Positions 1 to 8,938 of a stretch of DNA of 64,000 nucleotides are shown one piece after another. The DNA is from JAAFIP01 sp031367325 (GTDB taxonomy: Bacteria > Pseudomonadota > Gammaproteobacteria > Burkholderiales > Burkholderiaceae_C). The stretch spans positions 18,515-82,514 of the forward strand of contig JANLPQ010000037.1 in NCBI GenBank assembly GCA_031367325.1, written 5' to 3'. The notes under the pieces are model-generated. The model saw only the letters and a list, made by a program, of their open reading frames with translations. It was not told where the DNA came from and did no database searches. Made by a program: the position numbers and the translations under genes. Each line of letters begins with the position of its first letter. The first letter of the stretch is position 1.

Positions 1-163
1 GAAGAAGTAGGACTGGTCATGTAGCCATTGTCTCAAAAACTTGCTTGAATTCCGACTTGAGCTGCAAAACCCTTAACTTGGGTTTCAATTGGGCGCATGG
101 GACTTTGGCTTTCGTATTACCAAAACTTATAACAGGTCTAGAGTGCAGTTCGCGAAAGGCATA

Positions 164-189
164 AAAAAACCGCCCGAAGGCGGTTTTTT
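164..189 (-). terminator. Rho-independent terminator of ompA
   Basis: A perfect stem (ACCGCC-type arm at 164-174, CGAA loop at 175-178, complementary arm at 179-189) is bordered by A and T tracts on both sides, so it can end transcription in either direction. It begins 15 bases past the ompA stop codon. Seen directly in the sequence. Confidence 0.9.
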
Positions 190-204
190 GCGGTAATCCA
201 AAGA

Positions 205-873
205 TTACTTGGTTGCGCGGGTACCGACTACTTCGATCTCAACGCGGCGGTTTTTAGCCTTACCTTCTTTGGTCTTGTTGTCAGCAACAGGCTGCTTCTC
301 GCCCTTGCCTTCAGTGTAGACACGGTTCTTTTCAACGCCTTTGCTGGTCAAGTAAGCCTTGACAGCTTCAGAGCGGCGAACCGACAACTTCTGGTTGTAA
401 GCGTCTGATGCGTCACTGTCGGTGTGACCCACAGCAATGATAACTTCCAAGTTGATGTCTTTGATTTTGCTTACCAAGTCGTCCAACTTGGCTTTACCTT
501 CTGGTTTGATCACCGATTTGTTGGTGTCAAAGAAAGCATCAGCAGCGTAGGTAACTTTAGTAGCGGCAACTGCTGGGGGTGGTGCAACTGGTGCAGCGGC
601 GGCTGGAGCCGGCGCTGGTGCAGCGGCTGCTGGAGCCGGTGCTGGTGCTGGGGCAGGTGCTGGAGCAACAATAGCGCCATCACAGCCTGGGGCAGCGGTA
701 GCTGGTGTCCAGTTGGCATCACGCCAGCACAATGTGCCGTCGCCGCTTTTCCACTGCAAATCGCCGTGGGCGTTGCGCCAGTTGTCAGATGCGGTTGATG
801 AACCAGCCGCGAAAGCAGTACCTGCCAGTGCGACGGATGCAAACAACATTGCTACTTTATTTAGTTTCTTCAT
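205..873 (-). CDS. ompA: OmpA-family outer-membrane/peptidoglycan-binding protein
   Basis: A 222-residue exported protein that probably links the outer membrane to peptidoglycan. Residues 1-22 are a classic signal peptide ending in AFA. A short unique region with two Cys follows, then a long Pro/Ala-rich linker (about residues 68-103), then a C-terminal OmpA-like domain with GHTDSDASDAYNQKLSVRR and NRRVEIEV motifs that contact diaminopimelate in this family. There is no room for an eight-stranded barrel before the linker, so it resembles the small OmpA-like proteins of Burkholderiales rather than enteric OmpA. The start at 873 is chosen because GAGG lies six bases upstream; an in-frame ATG two codons earlier sits directly against that GAGG. 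It is divergent from gyrA and followed by a strong terminator. Confidence 0.9.
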   Translation of the reverse strand: MKKLNKVAMLFASVALAGTAFAAGSSTASDNWRNAHGDLQWKSGDGTLCWRDANWTPATAAPGCDGAIVAPAPAPAPAPAPAAAAPAPAPAAAAPVAPPPAVAATKVTYAADAFFDTNKSVIKPEGKAKLDDLVSKIKDINLEVIIAVGHTDSDASDAYNQKLSVRRSEAVKAYLTSKGVEKNRVYTEGKGEKQPVADNKTKEGKAKNRRVEIEVVGTRATK

Positions 874-879
874 GTTCAT

Positions 880-1204
880 CCTCAAAATTGATACTACAGC
901 GCTAGCTGTGCGAAGGCGAGTAGATTGCCAAAACAAATTAACTCGTGCTTTGATTGTGCCACAGCCTGCGCTCGCATCCAAATTTGCTGTTACATGCTCG
1001 TAACTCAAGGCTGCATTGTTGCTAATGTGCTACAAAACACTTGTTTCGCTATGGACTCTATAGATTTCGCAGAGCTGGGTTAAACACGCAAAGTGCCTCA
1101 AAAAGACCGCTAAAATCATAGAGTTTCGTCCAGTACGGTGTCGTATTGCGCGATTATGAAAACTACCCAGTAGCACTTCCGATTTGCCTTCCAGACTGCC
1201 AGAC
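880..1204. other. ompA-gyrA divergent intergenic region
   Basis: About 325 bases between two divergently transcribed core genes. I see no credible protein gene here. It should carry both promoters; only the ompA candidate is reasonably clear. No repeat-family copy is present. Confidence 0.6.
953..981 (-). promoter_or_regulatory. Candidate sigma-70 promoter for ompA
   Basis: On the minus strand a TTGGAT hexamer (976-981) and a CACAAT hexamer (953-958) are separated by exactly 17 bases. This would give an ompA leader of about 75 bases. The hexamers match consensus only partly, so this is an inference from spacing and position. Confidence 0.4.
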
Positions 1205-3898
1205 ATGACCCAATTTGCCAAAGAAACCCTGCCAATCAGTCTAGAAGAAGAAATGCGCCGCAGTTACCTAGATTACGCCATGAGCGTGATCGTGGGCCGC
1301 GCCCTACCCGATGCGCGAGACGGCTTGAAGCCTGTGCACCGACGTGTGTTGTTTGCCATGCACGAGCTGAACAACGATTACAACCGCCCTTACAAAAAGT
1401 CGGCGCGTATTGTGGGTGACGTAATTGGTAAGTACCACCCGCATGGCGACACTGCGGTGTACGACACCATCGTGCGTATGGCCCAAGACTTTAGCTTGCG
1501 CCACATGCTGGTGGACGGCCAAGGCAACTTTGGCTCGGTAGACGGCGATAACCCGGCCGCAATGCGGTACACGGAGATCCGCTTGTCCAAAATTGCCCAC
1601 GAGGTGCTGGCCGATCTAGATAAAGACACCGTAGATTTTGGACCTAACTACGACGGTAGCGAAAAAGAGCCGCTGGTCATGCCCACGCGCTTTCCCAACC
1701 TGTTGGTCAACGGCTCCACCGGCATTGCGGTGGGCATGGCCACTAACATACCGCCGCATAACTTGAATGAGACGGTAGATGCTTGTTTGCACCTGCTAAA
1801 AAACCCAGATGCTACGGTAGATGACCTGATTGAGATCATTCCTGCCCCCGACTTTCCTACCGCCGGGATTATTTACGGTTTAAGCGGCGTGCGCGACGGT
1901 TACCGCACTGGCCGAGGCCGCGTGGTCATGCGCGCCAAAGTGCACTTTGAAGATATTGACAAAGGCAACCGCCAGTCCATCATCGTAGACGAACTGCCCT
2001 ACCAAGTGAACAAAAAGACCTTGCAAGAACGCATGGCCGAGCTGGTGCACGAGAAGAAAATTGAAGGTATCTCACACATTCAGGATGAATCTGACAAATC
2101 GGGCATGCGTTTGGTAATTGAGCTTAAACGCGGCGAAGTACCCGAGGTGGTACTGAACAATCTGTACAAACAGACGCAGCTGCAAGACACCTTCGGCATC
2201 AACATGGTGGCGCTGATTGATGGGCAGCCCAAGCTGTGCAACTTGAAAGATCTGGTCAAGGTGTTCCTGGAGCATCGCCGCGAGGTGGTGACACGCCGCA
2301 CGGTGTTTGAGCTGCGCAAAGCGCGTGACCGTGGGCATTTGCTGGAAGGCCTGGCTGTAGCACTGGCCAATATCGACGAGTTCATCCGCATTATCCGTAA
2401 CGCACCAACGCCGCCTGTGGCCAAGGCCGAGTTGATGACCAAGACTTGGGAGTCCAAAACAGTTAAAGAAATGCTAACCCGCACGCGCGCTGACGGCAGT
2501 GAAGTCAACGCTGATGACTACCGCCCCAACGGCATGGAACGCGAATTTGGTTTGCAAAAAGACGGCTTGTACCGTTTGAGCGAAGCGCAGACCACCGAAA
2601 TCTTGAACATGCGTCTGCAGCGCTTGACAGGCCTAGAGCAAGACAAAATCGTTGCCGAATACAAAGAAGTCATGTCGGTCATCGAAGACCTGCTGGACAT
2701 TTTGGCCAAGCCTGAGCGCGTATCGGTCATCATCAGCGACGAGCTGATTGCTATCAAAACCGAGTTTGGGCAAACCAAGCTGGGCGCACGTCGCAGCGTG
2801 ATTGAACACAACGCGCAAGACATGTCGACCGAGGACTTGATCACACCCACCGACATGGTGGTCACGTTGTCGCATAGTGGCTATATAAAAAGCCAGCCAC
2901 TAGGTGAATACCGTGCGCAAAAACGCGGCGGACGCGGCAAGCAAGCCACCCAGACCAAAGAAGACGATTGGATTGACCAGCTCTTTATTGCCAACACGCA
3001 CGACTATTTGCTGTGCTTTAGCAACCGCGGCCGTATGTACTGGCTCAAGGTGTGGGAAGTACCCGCAGGTACACGCGGCTCCCGAGGCCGGCCTATTGTC
3101 AATATGTTCCCGCTGCAGGAAGGTGAAAAAATCAACGTGGTGCTGGCGCTGACGGGCGACAACCGCAGCTTCCCTGCCGACCATTACGTCTTCATGGCCA
3201 CCCGTATGGGCACAGTGAAGAAGACACCACTAGAAGACTTTAACAATCCACGCAAAGGCGGCATCATCGCCGTGGACTTGGACGATGGCGATATCCTGAT
3301 TGGCGCGGCCATTACCGACGGCAAACACGATGTGATGCTGTTTAGCGACGGGGGTAAAGCCGTGCGCTTTGACGAAGACGACGTACGCGCCGTGGGCCGC
3401 ACTGCACGTGGTGTGCGGGGTATGACGCTGGACGAAGGCCAAAGCGTGATCGCCATGCTGGTAGCCGAAGACGAGCTGCAAAGCGTACTGACCGCGACCG
3501 AGAACGGCTATGGCAAACGCACCCCGATTGGTGAATACACGCGCCACGGACGTGGCACCAAGGGCATGATTGCGATTCAGCAGTCCGAGCGCAACGGCAA
3601 AATTGTTGCCGCCACACTGGTGCACCCTGACGATGAGATCATGATGATCACTGACAAAGGGGTGCTGGTACGCACCCGGGTCGCCGAAATGCGCGAACTG
3701 GGCCGCGCCACACAAGGTGTGACTTTGATTGCACTGGACGCGGGCACCAAGCTCAGCGGTTTGCAGCGCATCGTCGAAAACGACGCTGCCGTGGACGCCG
3801 CAGAGACGGACGAAAATGGCACAGATTCGGGCGATGCAAACAGTAACAACGGGCCTGCTAATGGGGGTGACACTGATAACGGCAATCCGGCCGCTTAA
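1205..3898 (+). CDS. gyrA: DNA gyrase subunit A
   Basis: Subunit A of type II topoisomerase, which cuts and rejoins DNA to introduce negative supercoils together with GyrB. The 897-residue protein has the N-terminal winged-helix/breakage-reunion domain with active-site Tyr122 (AAMRYTEIRL) and a C-terminal beta-pinwheel domain with a GyrA box (QKRGGRG). Numbering matches E. coli exactly through the quinolone-resistance region: position 83 is Thr (Ser in E. coli) and position 87 is Asp. An acidic, Asn/Asp-rich tail ends the protein. The reading frame extends upstream to a TTG at 1184, but the ATG at 1205 gives the family's usual MTQFAKETLP start. Upstream neighbour ompA is divergent; the DUF2059 gene follows after 77 bases. 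Confidence 0.97.
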   Translation: MTQFAKETLPISLEEEMRRSYLDYAMSVIVGRALPDARDGLKPVHRRVLFAMHELNNDYNRPYKKSARIVGDVIGKYHPHGDTAVYDTIVRMAQDFSLRHMLVDGQGNFGSVDGDNPAAMRYTEIRLSKIAHEVLADLDKDTVDFGPNYDGSEKEPLVMPTRFPNLLVNGSTGIAVGMATNIPPHNLNETVDACLHLLKNPDATVDDLIEIIPAPDFPTAGIIYGLSGVRDGYRTGRGRVVMRAKVHFEDIDKGNRQSIIVDELPYQVNKKTLQERMAELVHEKKIEGISHIQDESDKSGMRLVIELKRGEVPEVVLNNLYKQTQLQDTFGINMVALIDGQPKLCNLKDLVKVFLEHRREVVTRRTVFELRKARDRGHLLEGLAVALANIDEFIRIIRNAPTPPVAKAELMTKTWESKTVKEMLTRTRADGSEVNADDYRPNGMEREFGLQKDGLYRLSEAQTTEILNMRLQRLTGLEQDKIVAEYKEVMSVIEDLLDILAKPERVSVIISDELIAIKTEFGQTKLGARRSVIEHNAQDMSTEDLITPTDMVVTLSHSGYIKSQPLGEYRAQKRGGRGKQATQTKEDDWIDQLFIANTHDYLLCFSNRGRMYWLKVWEVPAGTRGSRGRPIVNMFPLQEGEKINVVLALTGDNRSFPADHYVFMATRMGTVKKTPLEDFNNPRKGGIIAVDLDDGDILIGAAITDGKHDVMLFSDGGKAVRFDEDDVRAVGRTARGVRGMTLDEGQSVIAMLVAEDELQSVLTATENGYGKRTPIGEYTRHGRGTKGMIAIQQSERNGKIVAATLVHPDDEIMMITDKGVLVRTRVAEMRELGRATQGVTLIALDAGTKLSGLQRIVENDAAVDAAETDENGTDSGDANSNNGPANGGDTDNGNPAA

Positions 3899-3975
3899 AT
3901 TACGACTGTTGGTTTCGCGCACTGCATGCACCAAGCATTCAGTGCACTCCCCAAACAAGTACCCAAGGAATTTCT

Positions 3976-4611
3976 ATGACATTACATTCAACCTATCAAT
4001 TCACTATTAAATTCATAGCTGCTCTAGCAGTATTTATGTGCGTTACAGGCACTACTTACGCACAAACCACTGATGCCAAGCGCGCATTGTCTGTGCGAGT
4101 GATCGCTGCACAAGAAGGCGCAGAATTAAATCGTTTGTACGATCAATTGGCAGCATCCGCCACCCAGCAAGTGGTGTCCAACTGGAACCCGCGCTTAGAC
4201 GCTATGCCTGAGGACAAGCGCCAAGCTGCCGCCAACGCATTAGACGCAGAGTTGAAAAAGTTCAACGATGACGCACTCAAGCTAGTGGCCGCGCAATCTC
4301 CCAAGGCACGTGAGAGTGCGCTAATTCCAGCCTACATGGAACGGTTTTCTGAGGACGAACTCAAGCAACTGGTTGCGTTGATGGAGGCCCCTGTCTTTAA
4401 AAAATACCAGACTATCGCGCCTGAATTAGGCAGCGTATTTGTCAAAGCCATTGTTGACGGCACGCGCGGTGCCGTAGAAGCGCGCAGCAAAGTGTTTGAC
4501 ACAGCAGCCGCCAAAATAGTAGGTACTACCAGCGCACCTGCTGCCAGCCCCGCAGCACCCGCCACTAGCCCCGCAGCGCCCGCTAAACCTGCTCCAGCCA
4601 AGAAACCCTGA
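3976..4611 (+). CDS. DUF2059-family periplasmic protein
   Basis: A 211-residue exported protein of the DUF2059 type, whose molecular role is not established. Residues 1-29 form a signal peptide with cleavage expected after TYA. The mature part is a helical domain containing the YMERFSEDELKQLVALMEAP segment characteristic of the family, then a Pro/Ala/Ser-rich tail (about residues 187-211). AAGGA lies just upstream of the ATG. The stop overlaps the pheA start (TGATG), so the two are probably translationally coupled. The signal-peptide coding sequence contains a copy of the window's palindromic repeat (core 4015-4030), encoding TIKFIAALAV. Confidence 0.85.
   Translation: MTLHSTYQFTIKFIAALAVFMCVTGTTYAQTTDAKRALSVRVIAAQEGAELNRLYDQLAASATQQVVSNWNPRLDAMPEDKRQAAANALDAELKKFNDDALKLVAAQSPKARESALIPAYMERFSEDELKQLVALMEAPVFKKYQTIAPELGSVFVKAIVDGTRGAVEARSKVFDTAAAKIVGTTSAPAASPAAPATSPAAPAKPAPAKKP
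4002..4036 (+). repeat. Palindromic repeat copy inside DUF2059 signal peptide
   Basis: The core ATAGCTGCTCTAGCAG (4015-4030) differs from the family core only in the two central bases of the palindrome. The preceding ACTAT and the following TATTT also match the copy at 14751. It reads through in frame. This is the least certain member because the match could reflect hydrophobic codon use. Confidence 0.5.
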
Positions 4612-5705
4612 TGAGCCACGCCCCTGCCCGCACTTTGGCACAACTGCGCGTTGAGATTGACGCTGTAGACAAGCAACTACTAGATCTGCTCAACCAACGC
4701 GCCAGCATTGCCAACGCGGTAGGGGAAATTAAGCGCGGTGACGGCTCCTCTGTGTACCGCCCTGAGCGCGAGGCACAGGTTATCTTGGGCCTGCAAGACC
4801 AAAACTTAGGGCCTTTAAAACCCGAGAATATCAGCCATATTTGGCGCGAGGTCATGTCAGCCTGTCGCAGTCTGGAGGCTGCACAGCGTGTAGCAGTGCT
4901 AGGGCCAGCAGGTACTTTTTGTGAGCAGGCAGCGATTGAATTTTTCGGCAGCAGTGTCGAGTTGATTTACTGCGCCAATTTTGACGAAGTATTTCACGCC
5001 ACTGCAGCCGGTACTGCGCAGTACGGTGTTGTGGGAGTTGAAAACTCTACCGAAGGCGTCGTTACTAGGTCGCTGGATTTATTTTTACACACCCCCACGC
5101 ACGTTGTGGGCGAAGTTAGTTTGATGGTGCGACACAATGTATTGCGCACTACAGATTCGCTGGAGGGTATTGAAGTGGTACTAGCCCACCAATTGGCGCT
5201 AGCCCAATGCCAAGAGTGGCTTAACAAACATTTGCCTAACGCCGAACGTCGTGCAGTATCTAGCAATGCCGAGGGCGCCCGCTTGGCTGCTACCAACCCT
5301 GCGTGGGCGGGCTTGGCCAGCGAGCGTGCAGCGGCGCAATTTGGCTTGCACATTGCCGCCCATGCCATCCAAGACGACGCCTTTAACCGTACACGTTTTA
5401 GCGTCATTTGTCTGCCCGATACCCTGCCCGCGCCCCAGTCAAGCGGCAAAGATTGCACCAGCTTGATCGTGTCGGTACCCAACAAACCTGGCGCAGTGCA
5501 CGACCTGCTGGTACCGCTCAAGACCCACGGCGTGTCGATGACGCGCTTTGAATCACGCCCTGCGCGTACAGGCCAGTGGGAATATTATTTTTATATCGAT
5601 TTAGCTGGGCATATCACGCAACCGAACGTAGCTGCAGCCGTGGCTGACTTGCGCCAACTGTGCGCTTTCTACAAAGTGCTGGGCAGCTATCCCGCCAGCA
5701 CCTGA
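4611..5705 (+). CDS. pheA: Bifunctional chorismate mutase / prephenate dehydratase (P-protein)
   Basis: Converts chorismate to prephenate and then to phenylpyruvate in phenylalanine synthesis. The 364-residue protein has three parts in order: an AroQ-type chorismate mutase (about residues 5-90, opening with LAQLRVEIDAVDKQLLDLLN), a prephenate dehydratase domain (about 95-275, with the GPAGTFCEQAA start and the catalytic TRF motif), and a C-terminal ACT regulatory domain (about 285-360, with NKPGAVHDLL and ESRPARTGQWEYYFY) that normally binds phenylalanine for feedback control. It starts one base before the DUF2059 stop ends and is followed after 31 bases by tyrA. hisC, often present between these genes in related bacteria, is absent here. 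Confidence 0.97.
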   Translation: MSHAPARTLAQLRVEIDAVDKQLLDLLNQRASIANAVGEIKRGDGSSVYRPEREAQVILGLQDQNLGPLKPENISHIWREVMSACRSLEAAQRVAVLGPAGTFCEQAAIEFFGSSVELIYCANFDEVFHATAAGTAQYGVVGVENSTEGVVTRSLDLFLHTPTHVVGEVSLMVRHNVLRTTDSLEGIEVVLAHQLALAQCQEWLNKHLPNAERRAVSSNAEGARLAATNPAWAGLASERAAAQFGLHIAAHAIQDDAFNRTRFSVICLPDTLPAPQSSGKDCTSLIVSVPNKPGAVHDLLVPLKTHGVSMTRFESRPARTGQWEYYFYIDLAGHITQPNVAAAVADLRQLCAFYKVLGSYPAST

Positions 5706-5736
5706 TTGACTACAACCCATAAAAAGAAAGACGAAG

Positions 5737-6606
5737 ATGTTTGAACAACTAGGGTTGATTGGCTGCGGTTTGATGGGAGGTTCGTTTGCGCTAGCCTTAA
5801 AAAAAGCCGGTTTGGTCAAACGCGTAGTGGGCTACAGCAAATCCCCCACCACCACCGAGCGTGCGCGCCAAATGGGCGTGATCGATGTAGAGGCTCCTTC
5901 TGCCTTGATGGCCGTGTCAGGCGCTGATATTGTGCTGCTGGCTGTACCGGTGTCTGCCACCGAGGCGAGCTTTAAGGCGATCAAGCACCTGATCACGCCC
6001 AGTATGCTGATCATGGATGTGGGCTCGACCAAGCGCGATGTAGTTGATGCCTCGCGCCGCGTGCTGAAAGAACAAGCAGGCGTATTCGTGGCTACCCATC
6101 CGATTACGGGCAAAGAGGTTTCTGGTGTAGAACATGCCGATGCCGACCTGTACTACGGCAAGCAGGTCATCATCACACCCACAGAACGCACCCAAGTAGT
6201 GCAACTGCAGAAAGCCACTGATGTGTGGACCGCGCTAGGCTGCCAAGTGCTGAAAATGTCGCCCGAGTCGCACGATGCTGCTTATGCCGCTGTCAGCCAT
6301 TTGCCACATTTGATCGCTTTTGCTTTGATGAACGCTATTAGCGAGCAGCCCAATGGGCGCGATTATTTGTCGCTTGCAGGCCCAGGCTTTAGAGATTTCA
6401 CGCGTATTGCGGCCAGCGACGCGCATATGTGGCGTGATGTTTTCATGGCTAACCGCCAAGAGCTGCTGGCACAATCTAAGCTGTTTCAAAAAGCCATGAT
6501 GCAGCTAGAGCAAATGATCTCGCGCGACGAAACCGACGCACTGGAGGCTGAAATTGACAAAGCCAGCCTAACGCGCGCCCAATGGCGTATGACTACGCGC
6601 AAGTAA
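5737..6606 (+). CDS. tyrA: Prephenate dehydrogenase
   Basis: Oxidatively decarboxylates prephenate to 4-hydroxyphenylpyruvate for tyrosine synthesis using NAD(P). The 289-residue protein begins with a Rossmann dinucleotide-binding motif (GLIGCGLMGGS) and contains the family's HPITGKEVSGVEHA segment and the SHLPHLIAFAL and GFRDFTRIAASD helices of the C-terminal dimer domain. A purine-rich AAAGA site precedes the ATG. It is a monofunctional enzyme with no mutase or ACT domain, which fits pheA carrying the mutase. It belongs to an aromatic operon with pheA upstream and aroA-cmk downstream. Confidence 0.96.
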   Translation: MFEQLGLIGCGLMGGSFALALKKAGLVKRVVGYSKSPTTTERARQMGVIDVEAPSALMAVSGADIVLLAVPVSATEASFKAIKHLITPSMLIMDVGSTKRDVVDASRRVLKEQAGVFVATHPITGKEVSGVEHADADLYYGKQVIITPTERTQVVQLQKATDVWTALGCQVLKMSPESHDAAYAAVSHLPHLIAFALMNAISEQPNGRDYLSLAGPGFRDFTRIAASDAHMWRDVFMANRQELLAQSKLFQKAMMQLEQMISRDETDALEAEIDKASLTRAQWRMTTRK

Positions 6607-6738
6607 ATTACGGTATCGGTGCATGGCGGTTTGCGCAAGGCGTGGGACATGTGTACCCTATAGGCCGCCCATAGACATTTTTATCAACGCATTGTTTTAA
6701 CTAATCTTTAAACACTCCTTAGTGAGTGCGACCTGCTG

Positions 6739-8718
6739 ATGTACAGCCAAGCCTACCTCGACCTTCCCGCGCTTGCCTACGCCCAAGGCACTGTCAAGCT
6801 GCCGGGCTCCAAAAGCATTTCTAACCGTGTGCTGCTGCTGGCAGCACTCAGCACGGGCCGCACGCTAGTGCACGACGTGCTGGACTCTGACGACACCCGC
6901 GTGATGCTGGATGCTTTGCGCCAGCTGGGTTGCAGCATAGAAAAAGCAGGCGACACGGTGGCCATTACAGGCTTAGGCGGCCGCATGCCCCACAGCCCCG
7001 CCCATCTATTTTTGGGTAATGCCGGCACTGCCATGCGCCCCCTGACCGCTGCCTTGGCCGTGTTGGGCGGAGACTTTACGTTGTCGGGCGTGGCGCGCAT
7101 GCACGAGCGGCCCATTGGCGATTTGGTCGACGCCCTGCGCCAACTCGGTTGCACTGTGGCCTACACCGGGCAAGATGGTTACCCGCCACTGCACATTGGC
7201 CAGCCTGCTTTGCAGATAGACGCACCTATCAAAGTGCGTGGCGATGTGTCTAGCCAGTTTCTGACTGCGCTGTTGATGGCGCTGCCATTGGTTGCAGTCA
7301 AAGACATCGTCATTGAAGTTGTGGGCGAGCTGATTTCTAAGCCCTACATCGACATTACCCTGAACTTGCTGCAACGCTTTGGCATTCAGGTACAGCGTGA
7401 CGGTTGGCAGCGCTTTACCATCCCCACAGGGGCACGCTACCAATCGCCTGGTGATATTTATGTCGAAGCTGATGCATCATCTGCTAGCTATTTTATAGCT
7501 CTTGGAGCAATCGCTACGGGAGAAAAAGGCAATATTCGCATTGAAGGGCTGGGAAAAAACTCTATCCAAGGCGATATACGCTTCATCGAAGCTGCCACCA
7601 TGATGGGCGCGCACATCGAAAGCGGCCCTAACCATTTAGACATTCGCCGGGGGGCTTGGCCGCTCAAGGCGATTGACTTGGATTGCAACCACATCCCCGA
7701 CGCTGCCATGACCTTGGCGGTGATGGCCCTGTACGCCCAAGGCACCACCACACTGCGCAATATCGCCAGCTGGCGCGTCAAAGAAACCGACCGCATTGCC
7801 GCCATGGCCTGCGAGCTGCGCAAGCTGGGGGCTACCGTGGTTGAAGGTGCTGACTTTATTCAAGTTACGCCGCCGGCCACTCCTGCCCATTGGCACGCTG
7901 CAAGTATAGAAACCTACGACGACCACCGCGTGGCGATGTGCTTTTCGCTAGCCGCCTTCAACCCTGCGCGCACCATGCTGCGCATTGAAGACCCAAAATG
8001 TGTCGCCAAAACCTTCCCGGATTACTTTGAAGCCTTGTTCAGCGTAGCCACAGCCCACACTGTACCCGTGATTTGCATCGACGGCCCGACGGCATCTGGC
8101 AAAGGCACGCTGGCCAGCCTAGTGGCCCAGCGTTTGGGCTACCACTACCTTGATTCAGGTGCCCTATACCGGTTGACAGCTTTGGCCGCCCAGCGCGCAG
8201 GCGTGGCCTGGGACGACGAAACAGCGCTGGCCACGCTGGCCGCCCACCTACCCGTGGTGTTTGAAGGCCACACTGTGCTGCTGAACGAGGACGACGTGTC
8301 CGAGGCCATTCGCAGCGAAGCCATGGGCACGGGTGCGTCAAAAGTATCAGTTTTCCCGGCGGTGCGACAGGCGCTTAAGCACTTACAACTGAGTTTTGCG
8401 CAATTGCCAGGCCTGGTGGCGGATGGGCGCGACATGGGCACGGTGATATTTCCCGGCGCACCGCTCAAAATCTTCCTGACCGCCAGCGCTACCCAAAGGG
8501 CGCAGCGGCGCTATAAGCAGTTGATTTCAAAGGGGATTTCTGCTAAACTCGGCAGTCTTCGCGCTGATTTAGAAGCCCGTGATGCCCGTGACTCTGGTCG
8601 CAGCACCGCGCCTCTACAACCAGCGCAAGATGCTGTGCAACTGGACAATTCTGATCTGTCGATAGAGCAATCTGTCGATGCTGTTTTAGACCTGTGGCGC
8701 AGCAAAGTAGGTGTGTAG
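6739..8718 (+). CDS. aroA-cmk: Fused EPSP synthase / cytidylate kinase
   Basis: One 659-residue frame encodes two enzymes. Residues about 1-436 are 3-phosphoshikimate 1-carboxyvinyltransferase, the shikimate-pathway step making EPSP, with LPGSKSISNRVLLLAAL, the class I glyphosate-binding loop LFLGNAGTAMRPLTAAL, and DDHRVAMCFSLAA. Residues about 442-655 are CMP kinase, which phosphorylates CMP/dCMP, with the P-loop GPTASGKGT (449-457) and DGRDMGTVIFP. The junction is short and there is no internal stop or frameshift, so this is a true fusion; similar fusions are known in Comamonadaceae. In most bacteria the genes are separate but adjacent. A hairpin terminator follows, before rpsA. Confidence 0.95.
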   Translation: MYSQAYLDLPALAYAQGTVKLPGSKSISNRVLLLAALSTGRTLVHDVLDSDDTRVMLDALRQLGCSIEKAGDTVAITGLGGRMPHSPAHLFLGNAGTAMRPLTAALAVLGGDFTLSGVARMHERPIGDLVDALRQLGCTVAYTGQDGYPPLHIGQPALQIDAPIKVRGDVSSQFLTALLMALPLVAVKDIVIEVVGELISKPYIDITLNLLQRFGIQVQRDGWQRFTIPTGARYQSPGDIYVEADASSASYFIALGAIATGEKGNIRIEGLGKNSIQGDIRFIEAATMMGAHIESGPNHLDIRRGAWPLKAIDLDCNHIPDAAMTLAVMALYAQGTTTLRNIASWRVKETDRIAAMACELRKLGATVVEGADFIQVTPPATPAHWHAASIETYDDHRVAMCFSLAAFNPARTMLRIEDPKCVAKTFPDYFEALFSVATAHTVPVICIDGPTASGKGTLASLVAQRLGYHYLDSGALYRLTALAAQRAGVAWDDETALATLAAHLPVVFEGHTVLLNEDDVSEAIRSEAMGTGASKVSVFPAVRQALKHLQLSFAQLPGLVADGRDMGTVIFPGAPLKIFLTASATQRAQRRYKQLISKGISAKLGSLRADLEARDARDSGRSTAPLQPAQDAVQLDNSDLSIEQSVDAVLDLWRSKVGV

Positions 8719-8765
8719 ATAGCTGGCGTTCATAGCGCCAACCCTCTGCACACTTGCACATAGGC

Positions 8766-8812
8766 CCCAAGAGTTCTTTTCGCGCTGCATGCGCCCTAGC
8801 TCTTGGGTTTTA
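8766..8812 (+). terminator. Probable terminator after aroA-cmk
   Basis: CCCAAGAG (8766-8773) pairs with CTCTTGGG (8800-8807) and is followed by TTTTATTA. The loop contains a smaller GCGC...GCGC hairpin. It lies about 50 bases past the fused gene's stop and upstream of the rpsA leader. Confidence 0.6.
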
Positions 8813-8821
8813 TTAACTTAA

Positions 8822-8875
8822 ACCACGGTTTTAAGCCGTATTACCTGCTCAAGCAGCTATAGAAACGATAGTAAT
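8822..8875 (-). repeat. Palindromic repeat copy in the rpsA leader
   Basis: The core ATAGCTGCTTGAGCAG is read on the minus strand at 8845-8860, with the conserved ACTAT at its 5' side (8868-8872). The tail (ACGGCTTAAAACCGT) forms its own small hairpin. It lies between the aroA-cmk terminator and the rpsA start, so it may be in the rpsA leader transcript. Confidence 0.8.
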
Positions 8876-8938
8876 TTCACTATTGTATTGAGGCGCGATT
8901 TTTGCGTCGAAGCTATCCTTGAAGCACTAGGAAAACAC

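Noticed and set aside
3230..3958. A 242-codon minus-strand frame antisense to gyrA
   Set aside because: It lies within conserved gyrA sequence; long antisense frames are common in G+C-rich genes.
7470..7515. A stretch in aroA resembling the palindromic repeat (TTTTATAGCTCTTGGAGCA)
   Set aside because: The palindrome is broken and the encoded SYFIALGAIA is a conserved EPSP-synthase segment, so chance plus protein constraint explains it.
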